NCBI GenBank assembly: GCA_019358945.1 | Contig: JAHHIE010000002.1 | Location: 279,697-343,696, forward strand | Source: Stenomitos rutilans HA7619-LM2 | Lineage (GTDB): Bacteria; Cyanobacteriota; Cyanobacteriia; Leptolyngbyales; Leptolyngbyaceae | Length of the DNA: 64,000 nucleotides | Reading direction: 5' to 3' | Shown: positions 31,203-40,606 of the stretch, piece by piece | Position numbering within the stretch: position 1 is the stretch's first letter | How the letters are laid out: each line of letters begins with the position of its first letter | Notes under the pieces: generated by a model | Database searches by the model: none | Seen by the model: the letters and a program-made list of their open reading frames with translations, nothing else | What the model was told of the DNA's origin: nothing | Position numbers and translations under genes: made by a program

Positions 31203-32129
31203 TTAGGAGGGCAAGGGGACAGATGGCACGGCTTTCGTTTCCAGCGCCGCAACACTACGACGAGTCGCTTCTACAAAACGGCTGACCCGAATAGGATCGA
31301 TCGGCTGTTCGCGGCGACCATGCCGCTTGAGGGATGTTGATGCAATCACGCCGTTCGCCGCCTGCATCAAGGTTGAAATATTCTCCCAATCGGCACCACT
31401 CCCGATCAAAACAGGTGTGCCATTGGCCGCAGCGGTGGCGAGTTCTAAATCTTCCAGATTGGGTGGACTTCCCGTAGCCCAACCGGACAGAATCACGGCA
31501 TCGGCCAAACCGCGCTCGATCGTGTCTTGCACGGCAACTGTCAAATTGGGCGAACTCAGCGGACGAGCGTGCTTGACCAATACATCCGCAAAGATTTTGA
31601 CATCGCTGCCCAACTCACGCCGATAGCGGAGCAATTCATGGGCATTGCCTTCAATGAGGCCCTGATCGGTCGCCATCACCCCTGTGAGCACATTGACACG
31701 GATAAATTGGGTTTGGGTGCAGGTCGCGATCGCTAGTGCACTTCGTGCATCATTTCGCAGCACGTTAAGGCCGATTGGTAAGGTCACCATCTGCTGCAAG
31801 CGATGCACGACGAGGGTCATCGCACTGACTACAGCCGGATCGACATGATCCTTGGGAAAGGGTGCATCAAAAAAGTTTTCGACAATGATGCCATCCACAC
31901 CACCCGAAGCAAGAGCAGTCGCTTCCTGTTCGGCGCGATCAATGACAGTCTTCAGGCTGCCGCCCCAGAGTGCCGATGTGGGCAACGGGAGTAAATGGAC
32001 GACACCAATAATCGGATTCGGAGTCTTGAAAATTTGAGTTAAGTCCACGTGCGTTAAGAATTCGGACTCATTGAAACGGGTCTGGTTGCTAAAATCATAA
32101 CTTTTTACTGCCCCTGTATCTGCGGTCAA
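31203..32129 (-). CDS. btpA: Photosystem I biogenesis protein BtpA
   Basis: BtpA/SgcQ family TIM-barrel protein of 308 residues, needed for stable accumulation of photosystem I reaction-centre proteins in cyanobacteria (family knowledge). Key blocks are NPIIGVVHLLPLPTSALWGG, GGVDGIIVENFFDAPFPKD, FIRVNVLTGVMATDQGLIEG and DAVILSGWATGSPPN. The ORF start is TTG at 32129; family members usually start at the VDLTQIFKTPNP equivalent, here GTG at 32048, but neither has a good ribosome-binding site. It ends 19 bases from the convergent NRPS. Confidence 0.92.
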   Translation of the reverse strand: MTADTGAVKSYDFSNQTRFNESEFLTHVDLTQIFKTPNPIIGVVHLLPLPTSALWGGSLKTVIDRAEQEATALASGGVDGIIVENFFDAPFPKDHVDPAVVSAMTLVVHRLQQMVTLPIGLNVLRNDARSALAIATCTQTQFIRVNVLTGVMATDQGLIEGNAHELLRYRRELGSDVKIFADVLVKHARPLSSPNLTVAVQDTIERGLADAVILSGWATGSPPNLEDLELATAAANGTPVLIGSGADWENISTLMQAANGVIASTSLKRHGRREQPIDPIRVSRFVEATRRSVAALETKAVPSVPLPS

Positions 32130-32493
32130 TCGCGATCGACGATCGAACCACTAAGTACTGTTACCTCTTGCTTCACCATCCTCGGTTCAGACGCAGCGTA
32201 TCATGCGCTAGTATGAGTAGATAGTAAAGATGTTGTCGGGCATGTCCATTCACTCAGGTCTACGCTAGCAAAGCGACAATGACGTTCCTGAAGGCGGATC
32301 GACCCTTGCGTAAAGTATCGTAATATTTCCGTTTTTGCGCTACCATAGTGATTGTTGACATCTGGGCGATTGCGATAAATAGTGGCTCTACACGCTGCTA
32401 TCGAGTTTGAGGCGAAGGGTTAATCCGTCGCATGAGCGATCGCTACAGCTTACCGACTGACTACCCTTCCCATTCCACCCGTTATAGGATTTC
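32130..32493. other. Divergent intergenic region btpA/rimO
   Basis: 364 bases between divergent genes. AT-rich text near 32310-32390 could hold promoters, but I cannot mark boxes with confidence. No small ORF or RNA is seen. Confidence 0.4.
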
Positions 32494-33849
32494 ATGGGCA
32501 ACAAGCCAACGATTGCCGTCGCACATTTAGGCTGCGAGAAAAACCGAATTGATACAGAGCATATGCTGGGACTTCTCGTCCAGGCGGGTTACGAAGTCGA
32601 TACCAACGAAGCATTAGCCGATTACGTCATTGTCAATACCTGTAGCTTTATCCAGGCAGCACGTGAGGAATCTGTGCGCACGCTGGTAGAACTGGCAGAA
32701 GCAGATAAAAAAATTGTGATTACAGGCTGTATGGCGCAACACTTTCAGGAGCAGCTTTTAGAAGAACTCCCGGAAGCCGTTGCATTGGTTGGAACAGGTG
32801 ATTATCACAAGATTGTTAACGTCATTGAGCGGGCGGAAGCGGGAGAGCGTGTACAGGAAGTTTCTCAAGAACCAACCTACATCGCTGATGAGACTACGCC
32901 TCGCTATCGCACGACCACTGAGGGTGTCGCTTACCTTAGAATTGCCGAGGGGTGTGACTATAGGTGCGCTTTTTGCATCATTCCTCACCTCCGAGGCCAG
33001 CAGCGATCGCGCCCCATTGAATCCATCGTCGCAGAAGCAGAACGCTTAGCTTCTGAAGGTGTGCGGGAAATTATTTTGATTTCCCAAATCACTACAAACT
33101 ACGGGCTGGATATTTACGGCGAACCTCGGCTGGCAGAACTTTTGCGAGCATTGGGTAAAGTTGATATTCCCTGGATTCGGATGCACTACGCTTATCCAAC
33201 TGGCTTGACGCCCCGTATCATTGCCGCTATTCAGGAAACCTCTAATGTCTTGCCCTACCTCGATTTACCGCTTCAGCACTCTCATCCTGATGTGCTGCGA
33301 TCAATGAATCGTCCGTGGCAAGGGCGCGTTAATGATGGGGTGATCGATCGCATTAAAGCCGCGATCCCCAACGCTGTACTGCGGACGACGTTCATTGCTG
33401 GGTTTCCCGGTGAAACCGATGAGCACTTTCAGCACCTGTTGGAATTTGTCCAGCGCCATGAATTTGACCATGTGGGTGTTTTTACTTTCTCAGCAGAGGA
33501 GGGCACACCTGCCTATCACCTGCCCAATCAGCTTCCTCAGACTGTGATGGATGCGCGGCGGGATGCTTTGATGACTGCTCAGCAGCCGATTTCACTCAAG
33601 CGAAATCGGCTAGAAGTGGGCAAGGTGGTTGATGTGTTGATCGAGCAAGAAAACCCTGAAACAGGCGAATTGATTGGTCGCTCTGCTCGTTTCTCCCCCG
33701 ATGTTGATGGCTTAGTGTATGTCCAGGGTCACGCCGCCCTGGGATTGCTGGTTCCGGTGGCGATCGCCGATGCCGATGTGTATGACCTATACGGTCATGT
33801 TGCGATGGCGGCTGACCTCATTCGTATGCAGCCGCTGGCGGTTCCTTGA
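32494..33849 (+). CDS. rimO: Ribosomal protein S12 methylthiotransferase RimO
   Basis: Radical-SAM enzyme that methylthiolates Asp88 of S12. The 451 residues have the N-terminal iron-sulphur cysteines (Cys14 in [24 protein letters not shown]), the radical-SAM triad [15 protein letters not shown] and a TRAM domain at the end. RimO rather than MiaB is indicated by [16 protein letters not shown] and [11 protein letters not shown]. It is followed after 106 bases by the DEAD-box helicase. Confidence 0.93.
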   Translation: MGNKPTIAVAHLGCEKNRIDTEHMLGLLVQAGYEVDTNEALADYVIVNTCSFIQAAREESVRTLVELAEADKKIVITGCMAQHFQEQLLEELPEAVALVGTGDYHKIVNVIERAEAGERVQEVSQEPTYIADETTPRYRTTTEGVAYLRIAEGCDYRCAFCIIPHLRGQQRSRPIESIVAEAERLASEGVREIILISQITTNYGLDIYGEPRLAELLRALGKVDIPWIRMHYAYPTGLTPRIIAAIQETSNVLPYLDLPLQHSHPDVLRSMNRPWQGRVNDGVIDRIKAAIPNAVLRTTFIAGFPGETDEHFQHLLEFVQRHEFDHVGVFTFSAEEGTPAYHLPNQLPQTVMDARRDALMTAQQPISLKRNRLEVGKVVDVLIEQENPETGELIGRSARFSPDVDGLVYVQGHAALGLLVPVAIADADVYDLYGHVAMAADLIRMQPLAVP

Positions 33850-33955
33850 GTTCATGATGCGGGCTGAATGCATCTGCTCAAGCCTGCTTGCGTCATCTTT
33901 TTGCTGTCAATTCTTTGCAATCAACGTACTCTCATACTCTTAATTAGGAGATTCA

Positions 33956-35398
33956 ATGACCCTTTCGTTTCATAGCCTTGGTCTTTCCGAAGCTCGTATC
34001 CGTCACCTGGAGGCGATGGACTTTACGGTTCCTACCGCGATTCAGGCACAGGCGATTCCCCATCTCTTGTGTGGGCGTGATGTGGTTGGACAAGCTCAAA
34101 CAGGTACTGGCAAAACAGCCGCGTTTGCACTGCCCATCTTGGATCGCATTGATGTTAAGCTACCAGCCGTACAGGCACTTATTTTGACTCCAACCCGCGA
34201 GTTAGCCATGCAGGTAGGGCAAGCGATCCGTGGTTTTATCGACGATCGCCGCCTAAAAGTCGTTACCATTTACGGTGGACAGGCGATCGACCAGCAAATT
34301 TCGCGCCTAGAGCGCGGTGCCCAGATTGTAGTAGGTACACCTGGACGGGTGCTAGACCTTCTTAGCCGGGGTGATCTTAAGCTCAATCAATTGAGCTGGA
34401 TGGTGCTGGATGAAGCAGATGAAATGCTCAACATGGGCTTCATTCAGGATGTGGAAAGAATCCTTAGTCAGGCACCGATCGAGCGCCAAACGGCCTTCTT
34501 TTCTGCGACGATGGAACCCTCGGTGCGGAAGTTAGTGACCAAGTTTCTGCGATCGCCTATTACGGTGACGATCGAGCAACCGAAAACAGCACCGACTCGC
34601 ATTAATCAGGTTGCTTACATGATCCCCCGTGGTTGGACGAAGGCGCGCGCCCTTCAGCCCATTTTGGAACTAGAAGATCCGGAGGCCGCACTGATCTTTG
34701 TGCGCACCCGGAAAGCTGCCGCAGAACTCACGAGTCAACTGCAAGCGGCTGGTCACAGCGTGGATGAATATCACGGCGATCTCAGTCAGTCTCAGCGTGA
34801 GCGCCTGCTGCTCCGGTTCCGTCAGCGCCAAGTACGTTGGGTAGTAGCAACCGACATTGCAGCACGCGGTATTCACGTCGATGACCTGACGCACGTGATT
34901 AACTACGACTTGCCCGACAGCGTGGAAAATTACGTCCATCGCATTGGTCGTACAGGACGCGCTGGGAAGGAAGGAACGGCAATCTCTCTGATCCACTCCC
35001 TCGATCGCCGTAAGCTGCGCGACATTGAGTATCACATGCGCCAGCGGTTAGAAGTGGTTTCCATTCCCACTCGCGCTCAGATTGAAGCCCGTCAAATTGA
35101 CAAGCTCCAGGGTCAGATCCGGGAAGCTCTAGTGGGCGAACGGATGGCATCGTTCTTGCCCATCGTCGCGCAACTGTCAGAAGAATACGAACCCCATGCG
35201 ATCGCCGCTGCCGCTTTGCAAATGGCCTACGATCAGACGCGCCCGACCTGGATGCGCTCAAATCAGCAAGACCATGCAGACGAGCCACCCCAAAGCGTTA
35301 GCAGTGGTGGACATGGTTCACCCAAGCCCAAGCCAGTGAAGCGCAGTCGCAACACTGGAAACTCAGAAAACCAGGTGTCACCATCGTTTGATCGATAA
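33956..35398 (+). CDS. DEAD-box RNA helicase (CrhR/DeaD-like)
   Basis: ATP-dependent RNA helicase of 480 residues. Motifs in order: Q-motif region FTVPTAIQAQAIP, AQTGTGKT, PTRELAMQ, VLDEADEM, FFSATM, and HRIGRTGRAG. The C-terminal 60 residues are polar and Lys/Ser-rich. In cyanobacteria the CrhR type is induced by cold and redox change (established knowledge; not shown here). AGGAG lies five bases before the ATG. Confidence 0.93.
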   Translation: MTLSFHSLGLSEARIRHLEAMDFTVPTAIQAQAIPHLLCGRDVVGQAQTGTGKTAAFALPILDRIDVKLPAVQALILTPTRELAMQVGQAIRGFIDDRRLKVVTIYGGQAIDQQISRLERGAQIVVGTPGRVLDLLSRGDLKLNQLSWMVLDEADEMLNMGFIQDVERILSQAPIERQTAFFSATMEPSVRKLVTKFLRSPITVTIEQPKTAPTRINQVAYMIPRGWTKARALQPILELEDPEAALIFVRTRKAAAELTSQLQAAGHSVDEYHGDLSQSQRERLLLRFRQRQVRWVVATDIAARGIHVDDLTHVINYDLPDSVENYVHRIGRTGRAGKEGTAISLIHSLDRRKLRDIEYHMRQRLEVVSIPTRAQIEARQIDKLQGQIREALVGERMASFLPIVAQLSEEYEPHAIAAAALQMAYDQTRPTWMRSNQQDHADEPPQSVSSGGHGSPKPKPVKRSRNTGNSENQVSPSFDR

Positions 35399-35427
35399 CA
35401 GTACCTGAACGATGCAGGTAGTTAGCT

Positions 35428-35452
35428 GTAGGGTGTGCAATGCACACCCTAC
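35428..35452 (+). terminator. Palindromic hairpin after the helicase gene
   Basis: GTAGGGTGTGCA and TGCACACCCTAC flank a single A, giving a 10-pair practical stem, followed by CGTTTTGTTT. It can terminate helicase transcription. It is also a dispersed palindrome type in cyanobacteria, similar in layout to the one at 48717. Confidence 0.65.
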
Positions 35453-35484
35453 CGTTTTGTTTGAGCGTCTTTGAGGCATTGCCC

Positions 35485-36270
35485 GTGTTGTCAACCGATT
35501 TGCTTGCGTTCTATCGTCGCGTCAGCCAACAGTCCTTTACTGTGGTAGATGTGGAAACAACAGGGCATCGTGCTTCTGGTGGTTGCCGTGTCATTGAGGT
35601 GTCCGTTTTACACGCGACGCTGGCAGAGGGCATTTTGCATCAGCAGACGCATCTGGTGAATCCACAGGTGCCTGTACCTGCGATGATCACTCGGTTTACG
35701 GGGATTGATCAAGCAATGGTCGATCAGGCTTCTCTCGCCGAAGAGGTTTGGCACAGCTATCTTCCGTTACTCAACACAGGCATCTTGACCGCGCACAATC
35801 TAGCATTTGACTATGCTTTTTTGTGTGCAGAGTTTGATCAATTAGGGATTGAGTTTTCACGATCGCCCGCTGAACAGCTTTGTACTGTGATTCTCGCTCG
35901 CCTGATGCTGCCCGATCTGCCATCCCGAAGCCTGCCCGATTTAGTAAAACATTTTCAGTTTCCGGTTGGGCATTCTCATCGTGCCGAAGCCGATACGATC
36001 GCCTGCTGGCTCCTTGCAGAACGACTGCTCACCGAAGTGCAAAATGAGCCAGACGAGGTGCTACTCAAGCGGTTTGTTCAACAGTGGTTGCCGTTAGGTG
36101 ATGCGGCGGCGCTTCTAGGCTGTTCGGGTAAACAGGCGCGATCGCGCCTTGAGAAAGCAGGTGTTTTTCCCAAATTCGTGGGTCGGCACAAAACGCCCAT
36201 GTACCAACGTGGCCGCGTGGAGCGTGTTGTTTTAGAGCAGCTCGAACCCATCCAGCTTTCGTGGTTGTGA
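35485..36270 (+). CDS. DEDDh 3'-5' exonuclease (DnaQ-like)
   Basis: About 261 residues. The exonuclease acidic residues are in VVDVETTG, HNLAFDYAF and HRAEADT, with the DEDDh histidine. The C-terminal 75 residues (WLPLGDAAALLGCSGKQARS, RLEKAGVFPKFVGRHK) look like a small helix-turn-helix-like tail. GTG at 35485 is preferred: GAGG lies eight bases upstream, whereas the ATG at 35440 lies inside the terminator hairpin. Role could be proofreading or RNA/DNA trimming; not the main pol III epsilon by length alone. Confidence 0.85.
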   Translation: MLSTDLLAFYRRVSQQSFTVVDVETTGHRASGGCRVIEVSVLHATLAEGILHQQTHLVNPQVPVPAMITRFTGIDQAMVDQASLAEEVWHSYLPLLNTGILTAHNLAFDYAFLCAEFDQLGIEFSRSPAEQLCTVILARLMLPDLPSRSLPDLVKHFQFPVGHSHRAEADTIACWLLAERLLTEVQNEPDEVLLKRFVQQWLPLGDAAALLGCSGKQARSRLEKAGVFPKFVGRHKTPMYQRGRVERVVLEQLEPIQLSWL

Positions 36271-36332
36271 GTGCGATCAGCCGTCAGCTTCATTTCGTAC
36301 TGCTCACTGACAGCGAAGCCAACCTACTTGTG

Positions 36333-36418
36333 CGCTAACGTTCCCAATCAGCAGCGACAGATACGACTGAAACAAAGCGCACAGACTTTGTTCGTCCGCT
36401 GCATTGGGGTTGTTATGC
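36333..36418. repeat. attC-like imperfect inverted repeat
   Basis: The left arm CGCTAACGTTCCCAATCAGC and right arm GCTGCATTGGGGTTGTTATGC are imperfect complements, ending in CGCTAAC and GTTATGC, close to integron core sites (RYYYAAC/GTTRRRY, each with a mismatch). An inner hairpin AACAAAG...CTTTGTT lies between them. No integrase gene is present here. The rest of 36271-36463 is featureless. Confidence 0.35.
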
Positions 36419-36463
36419 CGCTGCCTCACAAGCAACTGCCCGCACATTGACCAAGTTTGGCCT

Positions 36464-37106
36464 TTAGCTTTGTGCGGATTCGTTCATTTGCTGCTGAAGC
36501 TGCTCAACTTCTTGAATTGATAAGCCTGTGGAAAGTGCAATAATGTCGATCGCAACTCCTCTACGCAAGAGATTAATAGCGATTCCTCGCTGTTTTTTAA
36601 CTCCTCCTTCCGACAAGATCGAACGATAGACGGTGGATTCCTGCATAATGTCTCTCCGTAATATGCGATAGCACTTTGACCCAGAACGGCAAAAGGAATC
36701 AGCTCAGGATATTGCAGGAACAGTGACGCAGGTTGCTCCTACAGGCGCACCACTTCAAACTCATGATGAGTGCGCTCCATCGCAAAGCTGGTTTGATAAA
36801 CCAACTCTGATCCCGTTTGTTTCAGGTAGATTACGACTTGCCGCATGGATCTGGCTGGATTTCTGCGATACCCTCGTACACGGTAATCTAAAACACGGAA
36901 CGGAATATTGTCCTTGGGGAGCGTTTGAAATTCGAGATGCAAAATGGATTCGTCCGACTCCAGGAAAATTAGGGCATCGGCGCGAATTGGGTCGAGGGAG
37001 AGTTCAGAGGGTTGAATTTCTGTCAGGGTGACAGGTTTACCCAGCAACCAACTGGCGAAGTCGGCTGAGAAGTGTTCAGCAAGAAATCGGCGGTATCATC
37101 GTACAT
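36464..37106 (-). pseudogene. Rpn-family recombination-promoting nuclease, decayed
   Basis: Remnant of a roughly 300-residue Rpn/PD-(D/E)XK protein. It opens at ATG 37106 (MYDDTADF), shifts frame near 37085 into AEHFSADFASWLLGKPVTL, runs through LHLEFQTLPKDNIPFRVLDY (nuclease core) and hits TAG at 36739-36741 where Trp is expected (VVRL*EQPASLFLQYPEL). An internal deletion near 36670 then joins a third frame carrying the C-terminus (YRILRRDIMQESTVYRSIL, GLSIQEVEQLQQQMNESAQS). Three independent lesions mean it is not functional. Confidence 0.85.
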
Positions 37107-37315
37107 AGAAATAGCAAGATTGTACGCTCTGCAATCGGCATTTGACTCTGAGTAAATCTGAAGTTTGATGAATGATTATTTCAGGCGATCGCGGGAAGCT
37201 AACTCAATTAACTGCGTTGAAAATTGATGATTATGATCATCAACCGCCCAAAAGCGAATATCCAGGAGCTGCTGCCGCCACTGTGGGTAGGGGTGATCGT
37301 GCTGAGGGCTATACT

Positions 37316-37507
37316 CTGCCAGTGCATTATGCTGAGGTCGTGCAAGCGGCCATTGAATCAGTGGGAGCCAAGGTTGTGTTTTAGCCGCCTTATGCCCCCA
37401 ACTTGTCACCGCTTAAACTCTGTTGGTCAAAACTCAAGCAGCTACTGCGTTCAGCAAAGGCTCGAACGCACGAAGCACTCGACCAAGCTTTAACAGTTTT
37501 GAGTTAG
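37316..37507 (+). pseudogene. IS630-type transposase C-terminal remnant
   Basis: The frame reads LPVHYAEVVQAAIESVGAKVVF, stop (TAG 37382-37384), then PPYAPNLSPLKLCWSKLKQL and ARTHEALDQALTVLS. This is the C-terminal part of an IS630/Tc1-like DDE transposase, including PPYxPxLSPxxxxWS. The catalytic N-terminal parts and inverted repeats are not visible. It lies next to the Rpn pseudogene. Confidence 0.75.
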
Positions 37508-37640
37508 AGAGCGGTCAGCGATCAGCCGTCAGCGGTCAGCGATCAGCTTTTTTCTAAAAACTAACAACTAAAAACCAACAACTGCTTTAGCGATCAGCAG
37601 TCAGCAGTCAGTCGTTAACCCACTCTCGACTCCCCACTCT
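37508..37640. repeat. CAGC/GTCAGC and CTAACAAC intergenic repeat cluster
   Basis: Tandem words GCGGTCAGCGATCAGCCGTC and repeats of it, then CTAACAACTAAAAACCAACA, then GCGATCAGCAGTCAGCAGTC. It is the densest copy of the dispersed intergenic repeats that also separate the ribosomal genes. It lies just after the htrA stop on the other strand. Confidence 0.65.
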
Positions 37641-37677
37641 CTCCGCCTTTCTTCTGCCCTCTACCTTCACACTTAGC

Positions 37678-38880
37678 TCAGGCAGCATCTTCCAATTCAG
37701 CCGTTCTTACTGGTAGCTGCTTGGTAACATCACCCCGCTGCACTTTAACCTGTAGCGTTTGACCCAGGCGACTATTTTCCACGATCGTCTGTAGTTGCTC
37801 TGCCGTTGTAATGGATTGGGCATCAACCTGAGTGATGACATCACCACGACGTAGACCCGCCTTGGCAGCAGGTGTATTGGGAAGCACCCGCACGACAATC
37901 ACGCCATTCACCTCTGGCACCATAAACGCCGAGTTTGGATCGCTGTTGTTCTGTCGCGCCAATTCTGGGGTAAGCACGGTCATCTGCACGCCCAGATATG
38001 GATGCACAATACGTTCACCTTTGGCGAGTTGGTCTTTAATGGTTTTCGCTTTGTTGATGGGAATCGCAAACCCAATGCCCATCGCGTCGGCACGAATAGC
38101 GGTGTTGATCCCAATCACTTGCCCCTGGTCATTGACCAACGGGCCGCCAGAATTCCCTGGGTTAATGGCAGCATCGGTTTGAATGAAGTCTAGGCGCTTG
38201 TCAGGAATGCCAACCTGGGCACTGGAGCGCTTCAGTGTACTCACAATGCCTAGCGTGACCGTGTTGTCTAACCCTAAAGGATTGCCAACAGCGATCGCCC
38301 AGTCTCCCACTTGAATCTGGTCAGAGTTACCGAGCGAGGCGACGGGCAAGTCACTGCCGTCAATTTTAACCACCGCGAGGTCTGTCACTTCGTCTGCCCC
38401 ACGCACCTTGCCTTCAAAGATGCGCCCGTCTTTTAAGGTCACGGTCACCTTGTCTGCCCCATTCACCACATGGGAGTTCGTCAAGATTACGCCGCTACGG
38501 TCAATAATAAAGCCTGATCCCTGCCCCCTTAGATGCTCCTCACGGGGCGACTGCGGAAAACCTTCTTCGCCAAAAAAGCGCCGAAAGAACGGATCTTCCA
38601 TGAGTGGATCGGGACTGCTGCGACGAGTGACGGTTCGCTCAGTGTCAATGCGAACCACGGCTGGGCCAACGAGGTTGACTGCTTTGGCAACGAAGCTACC
38701 CTGTCCAGCAGTATCGGGGATCTGCGCTGGGTTAACAGCGGCGATCGAGGGCGCGGCAACAGCATCCGGCAGCGAATTCGCCTGAGCAGGCGTGACCAGC
38801 AGTAACGTCACTGCCAAGCCAATGGTTAGAACCGTTATCAAAGAGCGGTGAAATGAGCGAGAAAGGGTTGAGAATCGCAT
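37678..38880 (-). CDS. HtrA/Deg-type serine protease with PDZ domain
   Basis: Periplasmic/lumenal stress protease of 400 residues. A signal peptide or anchor ([22 protein letters not shown]) precedes the trypsin-like domain: His in LTNSHVV, Asp in TDLAVVKID, Ser in [10 protein letters not shown]. One C-terminal PDZ domain follows ([20 protein letters not shown]). Cyanobacteria carry HtrA, HhoA and HhoB; assignment among them is not possible by eye. ATG at 38880. Confidence 0.93.
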   Translation of the reverse strand: MRFSTLSRSFHRSLITVLTIGLAVTLLLVTPAQANSLPDAVAAPSIAAVNPAQIPDTAGQGSFVAKAVNLVGPAVVRIDTERTVTRRSSPDPLMEDPFFRRFFGEEGFPQSPREEHLRGQGSGFIIDRSGVILTNSHVVNGADKVTVTLKDGRIFEGKVRGADEVTDLAVVKIDGSDLPVASLGNSDQIQVGDWAIAVGNPLGLDNTVTLGIVSTLKRSSAQVGIPDKRLDFIQTDAAINPGNSGGPLVNDQGQVIGINTAIRADAMGIGFAIPINKAKTIKDQLAKGERIVHPYLGVQMTVLTPELARQNNSDPNSAFMVPEVNGVIVVRVLPNTPAAKAGLRRGDVITQVDAQSITTAEQLQTIVENSRLGQTLQVKVQRGDVTKQLPVRTAELEDAA

Positions 38881-39132
38881 GGCATCGACCTACAAATAGC
38901 AAATGTCGCTGAAGTGTTAATCTATTTTGACTGCAAAACCACGGCTTATTTTGGCAGATATCGCCTTTAACCAGGTTGTAGTAACCGTAGCCTTTCCTCA
39001 TTTTGACAGGTGTAGCCTTTAACTGTACGCCTTGAAACTGTGCCGACTGATGCTGTCTCGTGGGCGACCTGGGCTAGAATCGCATGTATATGTGGTTTGA
39101 CCCGTCAACCTTGCCCACTTCATCAACTCTAA

Positions 39133-39498
39133 ATGGCAACCTCTGAACGTCCTCTGAGCCGAGATAGTGACCACTTTGAGGATGAGCCTCTGCATCGCCA
39201 CGAGCACGGCACAGCTCATCATGCCCATGTTCATAGTGAAGAATCGCTCAAGCGTGTGGTCAATCGGCTATCACGCATTGAGGGGCATATTCGAGGGATT
39301 AAAACAATGGTGTTAGAGAGCCGCCCCTGCCCCGATGTGCTGGTGCAGGTTGCTGCTGTCAGAGGTGCACTCGATCGTGTGGCCCGCATTATCCTGGATG
39401 AGCATTTGACTGAGTGTATTGGTCGTGCTGCCAAAGAAGGCAACATCGAAACCGAAATTGAGGAACTAAAGGCCGCCCTCGATCGCTTTTTGCTTTAG
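39133..39498 (+). CDS. CsoR/RcnR-family metal sensor, InrS-like
   Basis: Metal-sensing repressor of 121 residues. The N-terminal tail is His-rich (HRHEHGTAHHAHVH). The core reads VVNRLSRIEGHIRGIKTMV. Putative ligands His34, Cys66, His91 and Cys95 have exactly the spacing of InrS His21, Cys53, His78 and Cys82 in Synechocystis (from memory), so nickel or copper sensing is likely. No efflux ATPase or NrsD-like gene is adjacent; the convergent neighbour is a Crp/Fnr regulator. Confidence 0.88.
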   Translation: MATSERPLSRDSDHFEDEPLHRHEHGTAHHAHVHSEESLKRVVNRLSRIEGHIRGIKTMVLESRPCPDVLVQVAAVRGALDRVARIILDEHLTECIGRAAKEGNIETEIEELKAALDRFLL

Positions 39499-39514
39499 CT
39501 GTCAGCGATTCGAT

Positions 39515-40216
39515 TTAGATCATCAGGCGCTCTAACGCATGCGGATCGGGAATGGTGAGGGTATCGCGATCGCGCAGGATCAGCCCCTTTTTCTCTAGCT
39601 TGCTCAACACACGCGTCACGGTTTCCCGCGCCAGTCCGCTAAGACTGCTCAATTCACGGTGCGGTAAGTTCGGAATTTCGGTGCCCGTGGAGACTTTTTT
39701 GCCTTGCCCGTCGGCCAGAAACAGGAGGATGTCTGCAACGCGTGAGGTGCTGTCAGACTCGCGTAACCGCAAGCGACGATTAACCTGACGCAGGCGACGT
39801 GCCATGAGCTGGGCGAGCCGAATGCCTGACTGTGGTTCGGTATGCAGCAAATTAACAAAATCCTGGGCAGGCATGTTACCGATGACAGTGGGTGCCAGGG
39901 TAATCACATCCGTCGATCGCGGCACTTCGTCCAGAGGAGCCATTTCACCAAACAACTCGCCTTTGCCCAAAATGTTAAGCGTGACTTCCTTCCCATCCAA
40001 GTTGTACGTGCGGATTTTGACCCACCCGTTCAAGATAAAATAGACCGAGCTACCCCAGTCATTCTCCAGCAGAATGACCTGATTTGCTGGGTGGCTTCGC
40101 ATCACGACCTGAGCGGTAGCTTTCTCGACCGCAAGCTCTGGGAGTCCTTCAAAGAAGGGCGCTGAGCGAATCGATATGTTTGCGTGAGCATCTCTGGGAT
40201 TATACCGATCTTCCAT
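39515..40216 (-). CDS. Crp/Fnr-family transcription regulator
   Basis: A 233-residue regulator: cyclic-nucleotide-binding-type beta barrel (about 20-140) with GKGELFGEMAPLDEVPRSTD, close to the cAMP phosphate-binding cassette, then a winged helix with ELSSLSGLARETVTRVLSKL as recognition region. The cassette keeps the Arg-Ser of cAMP binders, so a nucleotide ligand is possible. It is not NtcA by its recognition helix. It ends 16 bases from the convergent metal-sensor gene. Confidence 0.9.
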   Translation of the reverse strand: MEDRYNPRDAHANISIRSAPFFEGLPELAVEKATAQVVMRSHPANQVILLENDWGSSVYFILNGWVKIRTYNLDGKEVTLNILGKGELFGEMAPLDEVPRSTDVITLAPTVIGNMPAQDFVNLLHTEPQSGIRLAQLMARRLRQVNRRLRLRESDSTSRVADILLFLADGQGKKVSTGTEIPNLPHRELSSLSGLARETVTRVLSKLEKKGLILRDRDTLTIPDPHALERLMI

Positions 40217-40462
40217 GGGGCCGCGTCGTAATTCTCAAGTCAGGGTAAATGATAGTGCAAGGGTGCAAATCTGGTCGATAAACCTGACAATGAAGTCGCC
40301 ATTTTAATCTTGTGCCCGGCACTGGCCCAATGGACTAAAACTTGAGCGGTTAAAGGCGGCGCTGTTTGTCAAAAAGGTCAAGCGTTGAATGAGCCGTTTT
40401 CTTTTTTCTTAGAGTCTGGAGCGATTGTCCACAGGCGCACAAGGGCAACCAAGGAGGGTGTG

Positions 40463-40555
40463 ATGCACGGGTCAAGCCTGCTTTACTATGACAATAAACA
40501 GGAATATGACCAAGAAAGGCTTTTGAAGCTTGGCACAGATGTGACAGGCAGATAA
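40463..40555 (+). CDS. Tiny ORF with strong ribosome-binding site, unknown
   Basis: Thirty codons, MHGSSLLYYDNKQEYDQERL then LKLGTDVTGR. AAGGAGGG (40451-40458) lies four bases before the ATG. It is too short for family recognition and could be chance. A perfect 12-pair stem-loop begins eight bases after the stop, which makes a small transcription unit plausible. Confidence 0.35.
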   Translation: MHGSSLLYYDNKQEYDQERLLKLGTDVTGR

Positions 40556-40562
40556 GCTTTAT

Positions 40563-40606
40563 AGCAATAATAACCTAAGGTATACCCGGTGCTAGTTATT
40601 ATTGCT
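40563..40606 (+). other. 12-pair stem-loop
   Basis: AGCAATAATAAC at 40563-40574 pairs perfectly with GTTATTATTGCT at 40595-40606 around a 20-base loop. There is no T-run, so it is not a classical terminator; it could protect an RNA end, be an operator, or be a mobile palindrome. Confidence 0.6.

Noticed and set aside
35440..35484. Upstream ATG start for the DEDDh exonuclease
   Set aside because: The ATG lies in the loop of a terminator-like palindrome; GTG 35485 has a proper ribosome-binding site.
37500..37620. Possible CRISPR array
   Set aside because: Repeat words are short, partly overlapping and have no constant-length spacers; no cas genes are in the window.
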